Assembly: GCA_001443525.1 (NCBI GenBank)
Contig: LKPX01000022.1
Coordinates: forward strand, 1 to 51,052
Reading direction: 5' to 3'
DNA: 51,052 nucleotides
From: Desulfobacteraceae bacterium RAAP-1
GTDB lineage: Bacteria > Desulfobacterota > Desulfobacteria > Desulfobacterales > Desulfatirhabdiaceae
The notes below the pieces were generated by a model. That model did no database searches, was not told where the DNA came from, and saw nothing but the letters and a program-made list of their open reading frames with translations. The translations under genes and the position numbers were made by a program. This document shows, one piece after another, positions 24,925 through 33,659 of this stretch. Position 1 is the stretch's first letter. The number at the start of each line of letters is the position of its first letter.

Positions 24925-26166
24925 ATGCCCTTTGAATATTTTATCGGCGCCCGCTATCTGAGAGCCAAGCAGAAACAGGCCTTCATTTCGCTTATTACGA
25001 TGCTTTCCATTGCGGGCGTCACCGTCGGTGTGATGGCGCTCATCATTGTTATCGCAGTCATGGCAGGTTTTGAGTCGGATCTCAAATCCCGCATTTTGAG
25101 CGTGGAATCTCATATTGTTGTTATGCGCCACGGTCCCAGCAACGGTTTTACGGATTACTCGAAGGTGACAGGCTGGATTGACCAGGTTGCAGGCGTCAAG
25201 GCAGCCACGCCATTCATCCTGTCTCAAATCATGATTCGTTCTACAGGCGGAATGACCGGAGCCGTATTGAGAGGCATCGATCCAAATTCTTCCGCCAAGG
25301 TGATCACCTCAATCAGCCAGAGCGCCGCCAGCGCACTGAACACCAGCGTCGGCCATGCCACAGACGGACCTCCGCTGCCCGGTATCGTACTGGGCAAAGA
25401 ACTTATGAAAAATTTAGGGGTGGTTGTCGGAGATACCGTTCAGATTCTGTCTCCGCGGGGAACGATTTCGCCTGTCGGACTCATACCAGCCATGAAACGT
25501 TTCCGCGTGGTAGGGCTGTTTGAATCCGGCATGTATGAATATGATGGTTCTCTGGCCTACATCCGCCTGGATGAAGCGCAGAAACTGCTGCACATGGAAA
25601 ATGCCGTCAGCGGTATTGAGGTTCGTGTACATGATGTGTATAAAGCGGGAGAAATATCCCAAAAGATCGCGAGCGGCCTTGGCTTTCCCTACTGGTGCCG
25701 GGACTGGATGCAGATGAACCGAAATCTGTTTTCAGCGCTTAAACTGGAAAAGAATGTGATGTTTATCATCCTGGCCTTGATTATTCTGGTAGCCGCCTTT
25801 AACATCGCCAGCAGCCTCATCATGATGGTTATGGAAAAAACAAAAGATATCGCCATATTAAAAGCAATGGGCGCTACCGATAAAAGCATCCGCCGGATAT
25901 TTATCTTCAAAGGCATGACCATCGGCGTTACCGGAACGGCCATCGGCGTCAGCCTGGGGTTTATCCTCTGTAAACTTCTCGAACGCTACAAATTCATTGA
26001 ACTTCCCGGTGATGTTTACTATATTAGCAAACTTCCGGTTCTCCTGAAAACATTCGATGTTGTTTCGATTGCAACAGCCTCGCTGGTCATATGTTTTTTG
26101 GCCACCCTGTATCCGGCGCGTCAGGCTTCGCGTCTGGATCCAGTTGAAGCGATCCGGTATGGATGA
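24925..26166 (+). CDS. lolC: Lipoprotein-releasing ABC transporter permease LolC/LolE
   Basis: 413 residues. The N-terminus FEYFIGARYLRAKQKQAFISLIT is diagnostic for the family, followed by helix 1, a large periplasmic domain (about 48-270) and three further C-terminal helices with KTKDIAILKAMGAT in the coupling loop. With LolD it extracts mature lipoproteins from the inner membrane and passes them to LolA. Only one LolC/E-type gene is present here, so the permease may be a homodimer (LolF-like use) unless a second gene lies elsewhere. LolD follows after 125 bp. Confidence 0.93.
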   Translation: MPFEYFIGARYLRAKQKQAFISLITMLSIAGVTVGVMALIIVIAVMAGFESDLKSRILSVESHIVVMRHGPSNGFTDYSKVTGWIDQVAGVKAATPFILSQIMIRSTGGMTGAVLRGIDPNSSAKVITSISQSAASALNTSVGHATDGPPLPGIVLGKELMKNLGVVVGDTVQILSPRGTISPVGLIPAMKRFRVVGLFESGMYEYDGSLAYIRLDEAQKLLHMENAVSGIEVRVHDVYKAGEISQKIASGLGFPYWCRDWMQMNRNLFSALKLEKNVMFIILALIILVAAFNIASSLIMMVMEKTKDIAILKAMGATDKSIRRIFIFKGMTIGVTGTAIGVSLGFILCKLLERYKFIELPGDVYYISKLPVLLKTFDVVSIATASLVICFLATLYPARQASRLDPVEAIRYG

Positions 26167-26291
26167 CAGCGGTTGTCGTCCCGACATCTTTTTTTCGTGT
26201 ACATCAACAAATGTATCCGAAACCCAAGGACATATGGTAAATCAGAAATTTCAATATCTGTCAAATTACACATGCAAGGAAAACCGGGCGA

Positions 26292-27011
26292 ATGGATAAT
26301 GGAAGGCAGGACGGATGGCCTGATCCGGATGAAAACAGCCTTGTTTTGGCCAAAAACATCAGCAAAACTCATACCAGCAGCGAATCCCAAGTTGAAATAT
26401 TAAAAGATGTCGAACTGAAACTTACAGCCGGAGAAACGGTTGCCATTGTCGGTGCATCCGGTATTGGAAAATCCACCCTGCTTCAGATACTGGGCACGCT
26501 GGATCATCCGGATTGTGGCACGATGTGGTTTCGCGGTAAAAATATCTTCAAGCTGAGTTCTCTTCAACTGGCCAGATTCAGAAATACATCCATAGGATTT
26601 GTCTTTCAGTTTCATCACCTGCTGCCGGAATTCACCGCTGTTGAAAACGCCATGATGCCTGCTCTCATTAACGGTTTATCTCCCGGCAAGGCCAGAAGTC
26701 TTGCGGAAACCGTTCTAGTTCGGGTGGGGCTGAAACACAGGCTGAATTACAGAGTGACCCGACTTTCCGGCGGGGAGCAGCAGCGGGTAGCGCTTGCAAG
26801 AGCACTGGTGTTAAAACCTCCGCTGCTTCTGGCGGACGAACCCACTGGAAATCTGGATCAGAAAAACAGTGAGCAGGTTCATTCCCTGCTGATGGAATTA
26901 AATCAAGAACTCAACATGACCATGGTGGTTGTCACTCACAATATGAAACTGGCATCGCTCATGACCCGGCGAATAACCATTGTGGATGGAAAGTTAACGG
27001 ATACAAACTGA
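26292..27011 (+). CDS. lolD: Lipoprotein-releasing ABC transporter ATPase LolD
   Basis: 239 residues. Walker A GASGIGKST is near residue 54, the family-typical GFVFQFHHLLPEFTA near 101, signature LSGGEQQRVALARAL near 158, and Walker B LLLADEPTGNLD near 178. It drives lipoprotein release through the permease encoded just upstream. bamA begins 10 bp after its stop. The N-terminus carries about 15 extra residues; ATG 26292 is the only good start. Confidence 0.95.
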   Translation: MDNGRQDGWPDPDENSLVLAKNISKTHTSSESQVEILKDVELKLTAGETVAIVGASGIGKSTLLQILGTLDHPDCGTMWFRGKNIFKLSSLQLARFRNTSIGFVFQFHHLLPEFTAVENAMMPALINGLSPGKARSLAETVLVRVGLKHRLNYRVTRLSGGEQQRVALARALVLKPPLLLADEPTGNLDQKNSEQVHSLLMELNQELNMTMVVVTHNMKLASLMTRRITIVDGKLTDTN

Positions 27012-27020
27012 GGTATCTTT

Positions 27021-29726
27021 ATGACAAGATGGTTATGTCCCATCATTATCGGCATTCTATGCTGCCTTCCCCCTTCGGCCTTCGGCGCCGATCATGTTCG
27101 GGTAATGGTATTGCCGTTTGAAATCCAGTCTGCCCAGAAAGATCTCGAGTATCTGAAAGACCAGATACCCCAACTGATTCAACAGCACCTGGAAAGAGAC
27201 GGCGCTGCCATTGTCAAACTGGATGATGCCGCCCAGAAAGCGCTGCAGAATGCGGCTTCCACAGAAGCTTTGAAATCCTTGGGAGCCGAAAAGGGCGCCA
27301 ATGAGGTCATCCATGGAACCCTGACATGGCTGGGACAAAATTTCAGCCTGGATGCCAGAATGGTGGATGTTGTCGGAAATAACGCGCCTGATGCTTTTTA
27401 CGCCGATGGTGAAGGTATTGAAAATCTTCCGGCTGCCGTAAAATCATTGTCCAATGCCATCAGCGCCAGATTGTTCAAACTGGAAAAAATTGTGGATGTC
27501 AGAATTATCGGCAATAAACGGATCGAGCAGGATGCCATCCGGCGTGTCATCAAGAGCCAGGCCGGTGATACGCTCATCGCCAAAAATATTTCAGATGATC
27601 TCAAGGCCATTTACGGCATGGGATATTTCGATGATGTGCGTGTGGAATCCGAAGACGTCAAGGGCGGAAAAACCATCATATTTGTCGTTAAAGAAAAACC
27701 CACCATTCGCCATATCTACATCAAAGGACAAGAACTTTACCAGGGAAACACCGACAACAAGAAAGAACCGGATCCCAGAGAAAAAGACAGTGGAAATTTA
27801 ATAATAGAAAATGACAAGATCCTGAAAAGTTTAGATATTAAAACAGGATCCATCCTAAATATATATAAGATTCAAAGCAATGTTAAACGAATCGAGGATT
27901 TGTACAAAGAAAAAAATTATCATAACGTCAAAGTCACATATAGCATCAAGGAACTCGATAACAACCAGGCGGATCTTCAATTTAACATTGATGAAGGCAA
28001 AAAATCCCTTGTCAAGGAAATCCGGTTTGAAGGCAATCAGGCATATAGCGCCAAGCAGTTGAAAAAAATAATGAAAACCACTGAGAAAGGTTTCTGGTCC
28101 TGGCTGACTTCCTCTGGCGACATGAAAACGCAGGATCTGAAACAGGATGAAGAGCTCCTGACCGATTTTTATCACAACAACGGATATATTGACGCTAAGG
28201 TCGGCGAGCCTATTGTGGAGTATAAGGGTAACTGGATTTACATCACCGTAAAAATCGATGAGGGTTCACGGTTCAAAGTGGGGAAAATTGAAATTGTCGG
28301 TGATCTTCTCAAACCCGAACCGGAACTGATGAAACTGGTCAAACTCAATCAGCAGAAATTTTTCAGCCGGGAAGTACTCCGCAATGACATTATCGCCCTG
28401 GGAGACGAGTATTCAGATGCTGGATATGCCTATGCGGATATCACCCCCAAGATCGATGCAGACCGTAAAAATCTGACAGTCAACGTCACCTACACGATCG
28501 CCAAGAACAGTCTGGTATATGTGGAAGCCATCAATATCACCGGTAACACCAAGACCCGTGACAAGGTGATACGCAGGGAACTTGAAATATATGAACAGGA
28601 ACTGTTCAGCGGCAAAAAGCTAAAACAGGGCATCCGAAATCTCCAGCGCCTTGATTATTTTGAAGACGTCAAAGTCAATACCGTCAAGGGCAGCACTCCC
28701 GATGAAATGGTTCTGGATATTGGTATCAAGGAAAAACCCACCGGCACTTTCAGCGTCGGCGGCGGTTACAGCAGCATCGAGAATATGTTTGCGGTGGGTT
28801 CCATATCCCAGAGAAACCTTTTTGGCCGGGGGGAACAGTTGATGCTCAAGGCTGAAATCGGCGGCACCACCACCCGCTATAACCTGACGTTTGTCGAACC
28901 CTGGCTGTTTGACATTCCTTTATCACTCAGCGCCAATGTTTATGACCAGAATGTCAGTTATAACACCTACAATGTGAACAGCTTTGGCGCCAACCTGGGT
29001 TTTGGATATCCTATTTTCAGATATACCCGGGCTTACCTGTCCTATGGATACGATGTCAGCGACATGACAAACCTGCAATACTATGTCTCTGACTACTTCA
29101 GGACCATGGCCGGACAACATACGACCAGCAGCGTCATTCCGGCAATCCGGTATGATTCCAGAGACAAAACATTCAACCCGACCGAAGGTTCCAACGACTC
29201 CGTATCGGTTGAATATGCCGGAGGCCCCATGGGCGGTGACGTGGGATACACCAAATATCAGATGGAACTTGGGAAATATTTTCCGCTCTTTTGGACTACG
29301 GTCGGATTTCTTCGTGCCAAAACCGGGTATATTCAGGATCATTCCGGTGAGTTGCTTCCACCATGGGACCGCTTTTATATCGGAGGCATCAATTCCCTGC
29401 GGGGATTTACGTGGGATCAGTTAAGTCCCAAAGACTCGGCTGGAGATAATATCGGCGGCAATAAATTTGTCCAGTTCAACGCCGAATACATCTTTCCGCT
29501 GATCAAGGATATCGGACTGATGGGTGTTGTTTTCTACGATACCGGTAACCTGTATGACAATAACCAGGATATTGACCTGTCCAATTTGCGTAAAAGCGCA
29601 GGATTCGGCATCCGCTGGTATTCCCCGCTGGGGCCGCTCCGATTGGAAGATGGCTTTATTCTCGATCCCAAACCGGGTGAAAATCAAACTGGACGATGGG
29701 AATTCACGATGGGACAATCGTTTTAA
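27021..29726 (+). CDS. bamA: Outer-membrane assembly factor BamA with an N-terminal FlgO/TolB-like domain
   Basis: 901 residues, longer than the usual ~800. A signal peptide (1-22) is followed by a domain of about 130 residues (VRVMVLPFEIQSAQKDLEYL and VIHGTLTWLGQNFSLDARMV) that looks like FlgO/TolB-N. Five POTRA repeats follow, starting near 157, 228, 330, 418 and 498 (e.g. VRIIGNKRIEQDAI, VKEIRFEGNQAYS). The beta-barrel runs from about 577, with LRGFTW (about 792) as the conserved RGF of loop 6, and ends in Phe (WEFTMGQSF). It folds and inserts outer-membrane proteins. The Skp-like chaperone follows directly. Confidence 0.95.
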   Translation: MTRWLCPIIIGILCCLPPSAFGADHVRVMVLPFEIQSAQKDLEYLKDQIPQLIQQHLERDGAAIVKLDDAAQKALQNAASTEALKSLGAEKGANEVIHGTLTWLGQNFSLDARMVDVVGNNAPDAFYADGEGIENLPAAVKSLSNAISARLFKLEKIVDVRIIGNKRIEQDAIRRVIKSQAGDTLIAKNISDDLKAIYGMGYFDDVRVESEDVKGGKTIIFVVKEKPTIRHIYIKGQELYQGNTDNKKEPDPREKDSGNLIIENDKILKSLDIKTGSILNIYKIQSNVKRIEDLYKEKNYHNVKVTYSIKELDNNQADLQFNIDEGKKSLVKEIRFEGNQAYSAKQLKKIMKTTEKGFWSWLTSSGDMKTQDLKQDEELLTDFYHNNGYIDAKVGEPIVEYKGNWIYITVKIDEGSRFKVGKIEIVGDLLKPEPELMKLVKLNQQKFFSREVLRNDIIALGDEYSDAGYAYADITPKIDADRKNLTVNVTYTIAKNSLVYVEAINITGNTKTRDKVIRRELEIYEQELFSGKKLKQGIRNLQRLDYFEDVKVNTVKGSTPDEMVLDIGIKEKPTGTFSVGGGYSSIENMFAVGSISQRNLFGRGEQLMLKAEIGGTTTRYNLTFVEPWLFDIPLSLSANVYDQNVSYNTYNVNSFGANLGFGYPIFRYTRAYLSYGYDVSDMTNLQYYVSDYFRTMAGQHTTSSVIPAIRYDSRDKTFNPTEGSNDSVSVEYAGGPMGGDVGYTKYQMELGKYFPLFWTTVGFLRAKTGYIQDHSGELLPPWDRFYIGGINSLRGFTWDQLSPKDSAGDNIGGNKFVQFNAEYIFPLIKDIGLMGVVFYDTGNLYDNNQDIDLSNLRKSAGFGIRWYSPLGPLRLEDGFILDPKPGENQTGRWEFTMGQSF

Positions 29727-29770
29727 TTCAATTATATTATAACAATTCACTACGAAAAGGGGCTTTTTTG

Positions 29771-30343
29771 ATGAACATGATGAAACACATTTTGACTGTT
29801 GCAGCAGTATCGTTATTTCTCTGTGCCGGCGTGGCACGCGCTGCCGACGCCACCAAAATCGGAGTTGTCGATTTTCAGAAAGTTCTGGAAACATCCACCC
29901 CCGGAAAGACCGCCCAGGATGAAATCAACAAGCATGGCAAACAGATGGAAGCCGACCTCAAAAGTAGAGGCGCTGAAATAGAAGATCTTGAAAAAAAGAT
30001 GGATCGTGAATCTCTGGTCATGAGCAAGGATGTCCGCGAAGAAAAACAGCGCGATCTCAGAATCAAGGTGGGTGATTACAAGTCACTTCAGCAACAATAT
30101 ACAGGCGATTTCAGAGCGCTTGAAAACAGGATTATCGGTAAAATCCAGAAAGAAGTTGTAGAAGTGGTTCAAAATATTGGAAAAAAAGATGGCTACACGC
30201 TGATTGTTGAAAAAAGAACCGGAGGCGTTGTGTATGCGCCAACGACGATTGATATCACCGATGAGGTTATACAGGCATACAACGCGATGCCGCCTCAGCC
30301 TGATACAACAACCAGCGGCGCGTCCGATAAAAAGAAAAAATAA
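29771..30343 (+). CDS. skp: Periplasmic chaperone Skp/OmpH
   Basis: 190 residues with a signal peptide ending ARAADA. The mature protein starts KIGVVDFQKVLETSTPGK, the family signature, and continues as a long charged coiled coil (about 50-130), the tentacle region of Skp, before a short strand-forming end and a Lys-rich tail. It delivers unfolded outer-membrane proteins to BamA, its upstream neighbour. ATG 29771 is preceded by aaaagggg and gives a proper signal peptide. Confidence 0.92.
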   Translation: MNMMKHILTVAAVSLFLCAGVARAADATKIGVVDFQKVLETSTPGKTAQDEINKHGKQMEADLKSRGAEIEDLEKKMDRESLVMSKDVREEKQRDLRIKVGDYKSLQQQYTGDFRALENRIIGKIQKEVVEVVQNIGKKDGYTLIVEKRTGGVVYAPTTIDITDEVIQAYNAMPPQPDTTTSGASDKKKK

Positions 30344-30355
30344 AGGCAGCCGCCA

Positions 30356-31399
30356 ATGGAAATGACGTTTTCCAGAATCGCCGATCTGATCAAGGGCCAG
30401 GTTGATGAAGACATTTCGACAGTCATCACGGGGGTTGCCCCGTTTGAACAGGCGCAAGCTTCAGACATCACGTTTGCCGCAAGTCCTGCATTTCTCAAGC
30501 GGCTTCATGAAACCCGGGCCGGCGCCATTCTGGCGCCTCTGAATACCTCGCAAAGGGATACCCGCCTGATTCGGGTACAGCATCCGCAAATTGCTTTTTC
30601 GCAAGTGGTGCAGATGTTCCATCCCAGGTTGTCTCCATGGTCCGGAATTAGCCCTGATGCCCGTATCGGCAACGATGTCCGGATCGGAAGCGACGTTGCC
30701 ATAGCACCTTTTGTGATTATTCAGGACGGCGCCAGGCTGGGAGACAGGGTAACGCTTCATCCCCATGTTGTCATCGGAAACAATGTCCATATCGGTAACG
30801 ATGTCGAGATATTTCCCAATGTCACCATATTGAATGGCGCCCGAATCGGAAATTGCGTCACCATTCATGCAGGCACTGTCATCGGCAGCGACGGATTTGG
30901 CTTTACACCGGATGATAAAGGCGTTTTTCACAAAATCCCCCATCTGGGAACCGTTCAGATAGATGATAATGTCAACATCGGCGCCAACAACACCATAGAC
31001 CGCGCCACTTACGGTAAGACCTGGATTCAGGAAGGTGTTAAAACGGACAGTCTGGTTCACATTGCCCATAATGTTACTGTAGGCGCACACACCATTCTGG
31101 TGGCGCAGGTCGGCATCGCCGGCAGTACGACCATCGGCAGCCATGCGGTTCTGGCCGGTCAGGTCGGTGTATCCGGACATATCACCATCGGTGATCGCGT
31201 TACGATCGGCCCCCAGTCCGGCATTGCCGGGTCCATTCCGGATGGCGCCATCGTATCCGGATCACCGGAAATGCCGCACCGTCAGTGGCTCAGGGTCCAG
31301 CGCATCATTCCCAGACTGCCGGAAATCAAGAAAAAACTGGGAGACCTGGAAAAACGGCTTTTGGAAATCGAAAATTTTTTCAAAAAAGAGGAGACCTGA
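30356..31399 (+). CDS. lpxD: UDP-3-O-acylglucosamine N-acyltransferase LpxD
   Basis: 347 residues. The N-terminal uridine-binding domain (ITFAASPAFLKRL) is followed by left-handed hexapeptide repeats from about 100 to 295 and a C-terminal helix. The catalytic His lies in VHIAHNVTVG (about 240). It adds the N-linked acyl chain from ACP in the third step of lipid A synthesis. The stop shares its last base with the start of fabZ. Confidence 0.95.
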   Translation: MEMTFSRIADLIKGQVDEDISTVITGVAPFEQAQASDITFAASPAFLKRLHETRAGAILAPLNTSQRDTRLIRVQHPQIAFSQVVQMFHPRLSPWSGISPDARIGNDVRIGSDVAIAPFVIIQDGARLGDRVTLHPHVVIGNNVHIGNDVEIFPNVTILNGARIGNCVTIHAGTVIGSDGFGFTPDDKGVFHKIPHLGTVQIDDNVNIGANNTIDRATYGKTWIQEGVKTDSLVHIAHNVTVGAHTILVAQVGIAGSTTIGSHAVLAGQVGVSGHITIGDRVTIGPQSGIAGSIPDGAIVSGSPEMPHRQWLRVQRIIPRLPEIKKKLGDLEKRLLEIENFFKKEET

Positions 31400-31842
31400 T
31401 GCACACCCTGGATATTTCAGAAATACTGGCGTTGTTGCCTCACCGGTATCCCATGGTTCTGATCGACCGGGTTATAGAGCTGGTTCCGGGGGAAAAGATT
31501 GTGGCCCTCAAAAATGTCACCATCAACGAACCTTACTTCACAGGACATTTTCCCCAAAACCCCATCATGCCGGGCGTTTTGATTGTTGAAGCCATGGGAC
31601 AGGCCGGTGGCGTGCTTGTTCTTTCCGAAAGTACTTCGGGGAAAAAACCTGATGCCGTATATTTTATGGGCTTTGATCATGTTCGATTCCGCAAGCCGGT
31701 CACTCCGGGAGATCAACTGATACTCAATGTCACAATGTTAAAAAAACGATCCAAAGCCATGAAAATGTCCGCCATGGCGACGGTCGATGAAAAACTGGTG
31801 GCGGAAGCCGAATTCCTGGCCACCTTTGGAGATGCTGAATGA
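31399..31842 (+). CDS. fabZ: 3-hydroxyacyl-ACP dehydratase FabZ
   Basis: 147 residues, hot-dog fold. LLPHRYPMVLIDRV marks the N-terminus, GHFPQNPIMPGV (about 53) has the catalytic His, and EAMGQAGG (about 67) the catalytic Glu. It dehydrates 3-hydroxyacyl-ACP in fatty acid synthesis and competes with LpxA/LpxD for the same hydroxyacyl-ACP pool, which explains its place between them. ATG 31399 overlaps the lpxD stop and follows gaggag. Confidence 0.95.
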   Translation: MHTLDISEILALLPHRYPMVLIDRVIELVPGEKIVALKNVTINEPYFTGHFPQNPIMPGVLIVEAMGQAGGVLVLSESTSGKKPDAVYFMGFDHVRFRKPVTPGDQLILNVTMLKKRSKAMKMSAMATVDEKLVAEAEFLATFGDAE

Positions 31843-32609
31843 TTCACCCCACTGCTGTTGTCAGCCCCAAAGCTGAAATCGGCGCCAATGTCACCATTGG
31901 TCCATATACCATCATCGCCGAAAATGTCAGCATCGGCGATGAAACCGAAATCGGCCCACATGTGGTCATCGATCCTTTTACCACCCTCGGAAAAAACTGC
32001 CGTATCTTTCAATTTGCCTCGTTAGGCGCGGTTCCCCAGTCTCTGAAATTCGAAGGCGAAAAAACTTTTCTGACCATTGGAGACAGAACGCTCATCCGGG
32101 AATTTACAACCATTAATCGCGGTACGCTCTCCGGAGGCGGCATCACCCGAGTAGGCGATGACAATTTTATTATGGCCTATTGCCATATCGCCCATGATTG
32201 CAGCACAGGCAACAGGGTCATCATGGCCAATGCAGCAACGCTGGCCGGCCATATCACTATTGGAAATAATGCCACGATCGGGGGAATGGTCGCCATTCAT
32301 CAGTTTGTTCATATCGGCGATTATGCATTTATTGGGGGCGCTTCCGCTGTGGTCAAGGATGTACCGCCCTTTGTCATCGCCGCCGGAGACAGAGCGACGC
32401 TGCATGGGCTCAATACTGTAGGATTGAAACGTCAGGGATTCACGTCCGAAGTACTGTCCACGCTTAAAAAAGCATATCGTATTATTTTCCGCATCGGACT
32501 GACGTTAAATGAAGCCATTGACCGCGTACAGGCCGAAATCGAACAGATCCCGGAAGTCGTTCAGTTTATAGATTTCATTAAATCCTCTCAGAGAGGGGTT
32601 ACCCGCTAA
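31839..32609 (+). CDS. lpxA: UDP-N-acetylglucosamine O-acyltransferase LpxA
   Basis: 256 residues. Hexapeptide repeats begin at IHPTAVVSPKAEIG and run to about 185; AYCHIAHDCSTGN (about 121-133) contains the catalytic His, and the C-terminal helical domain starts near KRQGFTSE. It puts the first 3-hydroxyacyl chain on UDP-GlcNAc. It overlaps fabZ by 4 bp (ATGA) and is followed by the dispersed repeat at 32643 rather than directly by lpxI. Confidence 0.95.
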   Translation: MIHPTAVVSPKAEIGANVTIGPYTIIAENVSIGDETEIGPHVVIDPFTTLGKNCRIFQFASLGAVPQSLKFEGEKTFLTIGDRTLIREFTTINRGTLSGGGITRVGDDNFIMAYCHIAHDCSTGNRVIMANAATLAGHITIGNNATIGGMVAIHQFVHIGDYAFIGGASAVVKDVPPFVIAAGDRATLHGLNTVGLKRQGFTSEVLSTLKKAYRIIFRIGLTLNEAIDRVQAEIEQIPEVVQFIDFIKSSQRGVTR

Positions 32610-32642
32610 GCGCCTATGACCGCCACATTCAATAAATCATTT

Positions 32643-32792
32643 TAACGACTTCGTAAAAAGTCCGCATGCTGCGCTACGCTGCATCCTTCGTCGTTGCAGT
32701 GTACGAAAAGTACGCTTCGCTCCTTGTGGATTTGCGTGCCCTGCCTGCGGACTTCTTACAAAGCCGTCTGAAAATCGACTTTTTATGAGGGC
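32643..32792 (+). repeat. Dispersed palindromic repeat, full copy A (between lpxA and lpxI)
   Basis: The left arm cgacttcgtaaaaagtccgc is matched, inverted, by the right arm gcggacttcttacaaagccg. The core contains GTAC-gaaaa-GTAC (near 32701-32713), and a tail cgtctgaaaatcgacttttt follows. There is no ORF. Because it lies inside an operon, it will be transcribed and should fold into a long RNA hairpin. Confidence 0.8.
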
Positions 32793-32852
32793 ATCAATTA
32801 TGCTGGATTATAGACCACTGCCTTACCAAAGCGCTTTGCGGCAGCTTATTTC

Positions 32853-33659
32853 ATGATGAAACGTATCGGCCTTATCGCCGGAAGCGGCCAGTTCCCCATA
32901 CTTTTTTCTGAAGCAGCCCGTAAAAACGGTTATGAAGTTTATGCAGCCGCATATCAAAACGAAGCGGACCCGGACCTGGCATCTCATGTTGACGGTATTG
33001 AGTGGCTTCATTTAGGCCAAATCAGGCGATTGATCAAGTTTTTCAATCGGTTTGATATTCACGAAGCTGTGATGATCGGCGCAATTCGGAAAACCCGGAT
33101 GTTTACGGATATCAAACCTGATATTAAAGCCATTATGCTGATTGCCGGTATGAAAGACACTCACGATGACGCCGTCCTCAGAGGTTTTGCCGGACTTCTG
33201 GAAAAGGAAGGAATTACCATACAGCCCTCGACATTCCTGCTGCCCGAACTGTTAGCGACCCAAGGCTGCTGGACTCGAAGAAAACCGTCCAGGTCCGAAA
33301 ACACCGATATCGAAACAGGGTGGCGTCTGGCAAAGGAAATCGGAAAACTGGGTATCGGTCAGTGCATTGTGATTGGCCAGGGCTCCGTATTAGCGGTTGA
33401 AGCCATAGATGGCACCGACGCCACCATCTTGCGCGGCGGCAAACTGGGTCGCGGCAATGCTGTTGTGGTGAAAGTCTGCAAACCGAATCAGGATACCCGA
33501 TTCGATATTCCGGCGGTCGGCATGGACACTATCAAGGCCATGAAGGAAGCCGGTGTTACTGCCATCGCCATCGAAGCAGGAAAAGCTGTGGTTTTCAACC
33601 GTGAGGAAATGACGGCGCTGGCGGATCAATCAGGCATTTCTATTGTAGCCTTGTCATGA
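32853..33659 (+). CDS. lpxI: UDP-2,3-diacylglucosamine pyrophosphatase LpxI
   Basis: 268 residues. RIGLIAGSGQFPILFSEAA at the N-terminus and the central IGQGSVLAVEAIDGTDATILRGG (about 172-194) are family hallmarks. LpxI cleaves UDP-2,3-diacylglucosamine to lipid X and UMP and replaces LpxH in alphaproteobacteria and many Desulfobacterota. ATG 32853 follows a 243-bp gap mostly filled by repeat A. Its end overlaps the upstream candidate start of the next gene. Confidence 0.93.
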   Translation: MMKRIGLIAGSGQFPILFSEAARKNGYEVYAAAYQNEADPDLASHVDGIEWLHLGQIRRLIKFFNRFDIHEAVMIGAIRKTRMFTDIKPDIKAIMLIAGMKDTHDDAVLRGFAGLLEKEGITIQPSTFLLPELLATQGCWTRRKPSRSENTDIETGWRLAKEIGKLGIGQCIVIGQGSVLAVEAIDGTDATILRGGKLGRGNAVVVKVCKPNQDTRFDIPAVGMDTIKAMKEAGVTAIAIEAGKAVVFNREEMTALADQSGISIVALS

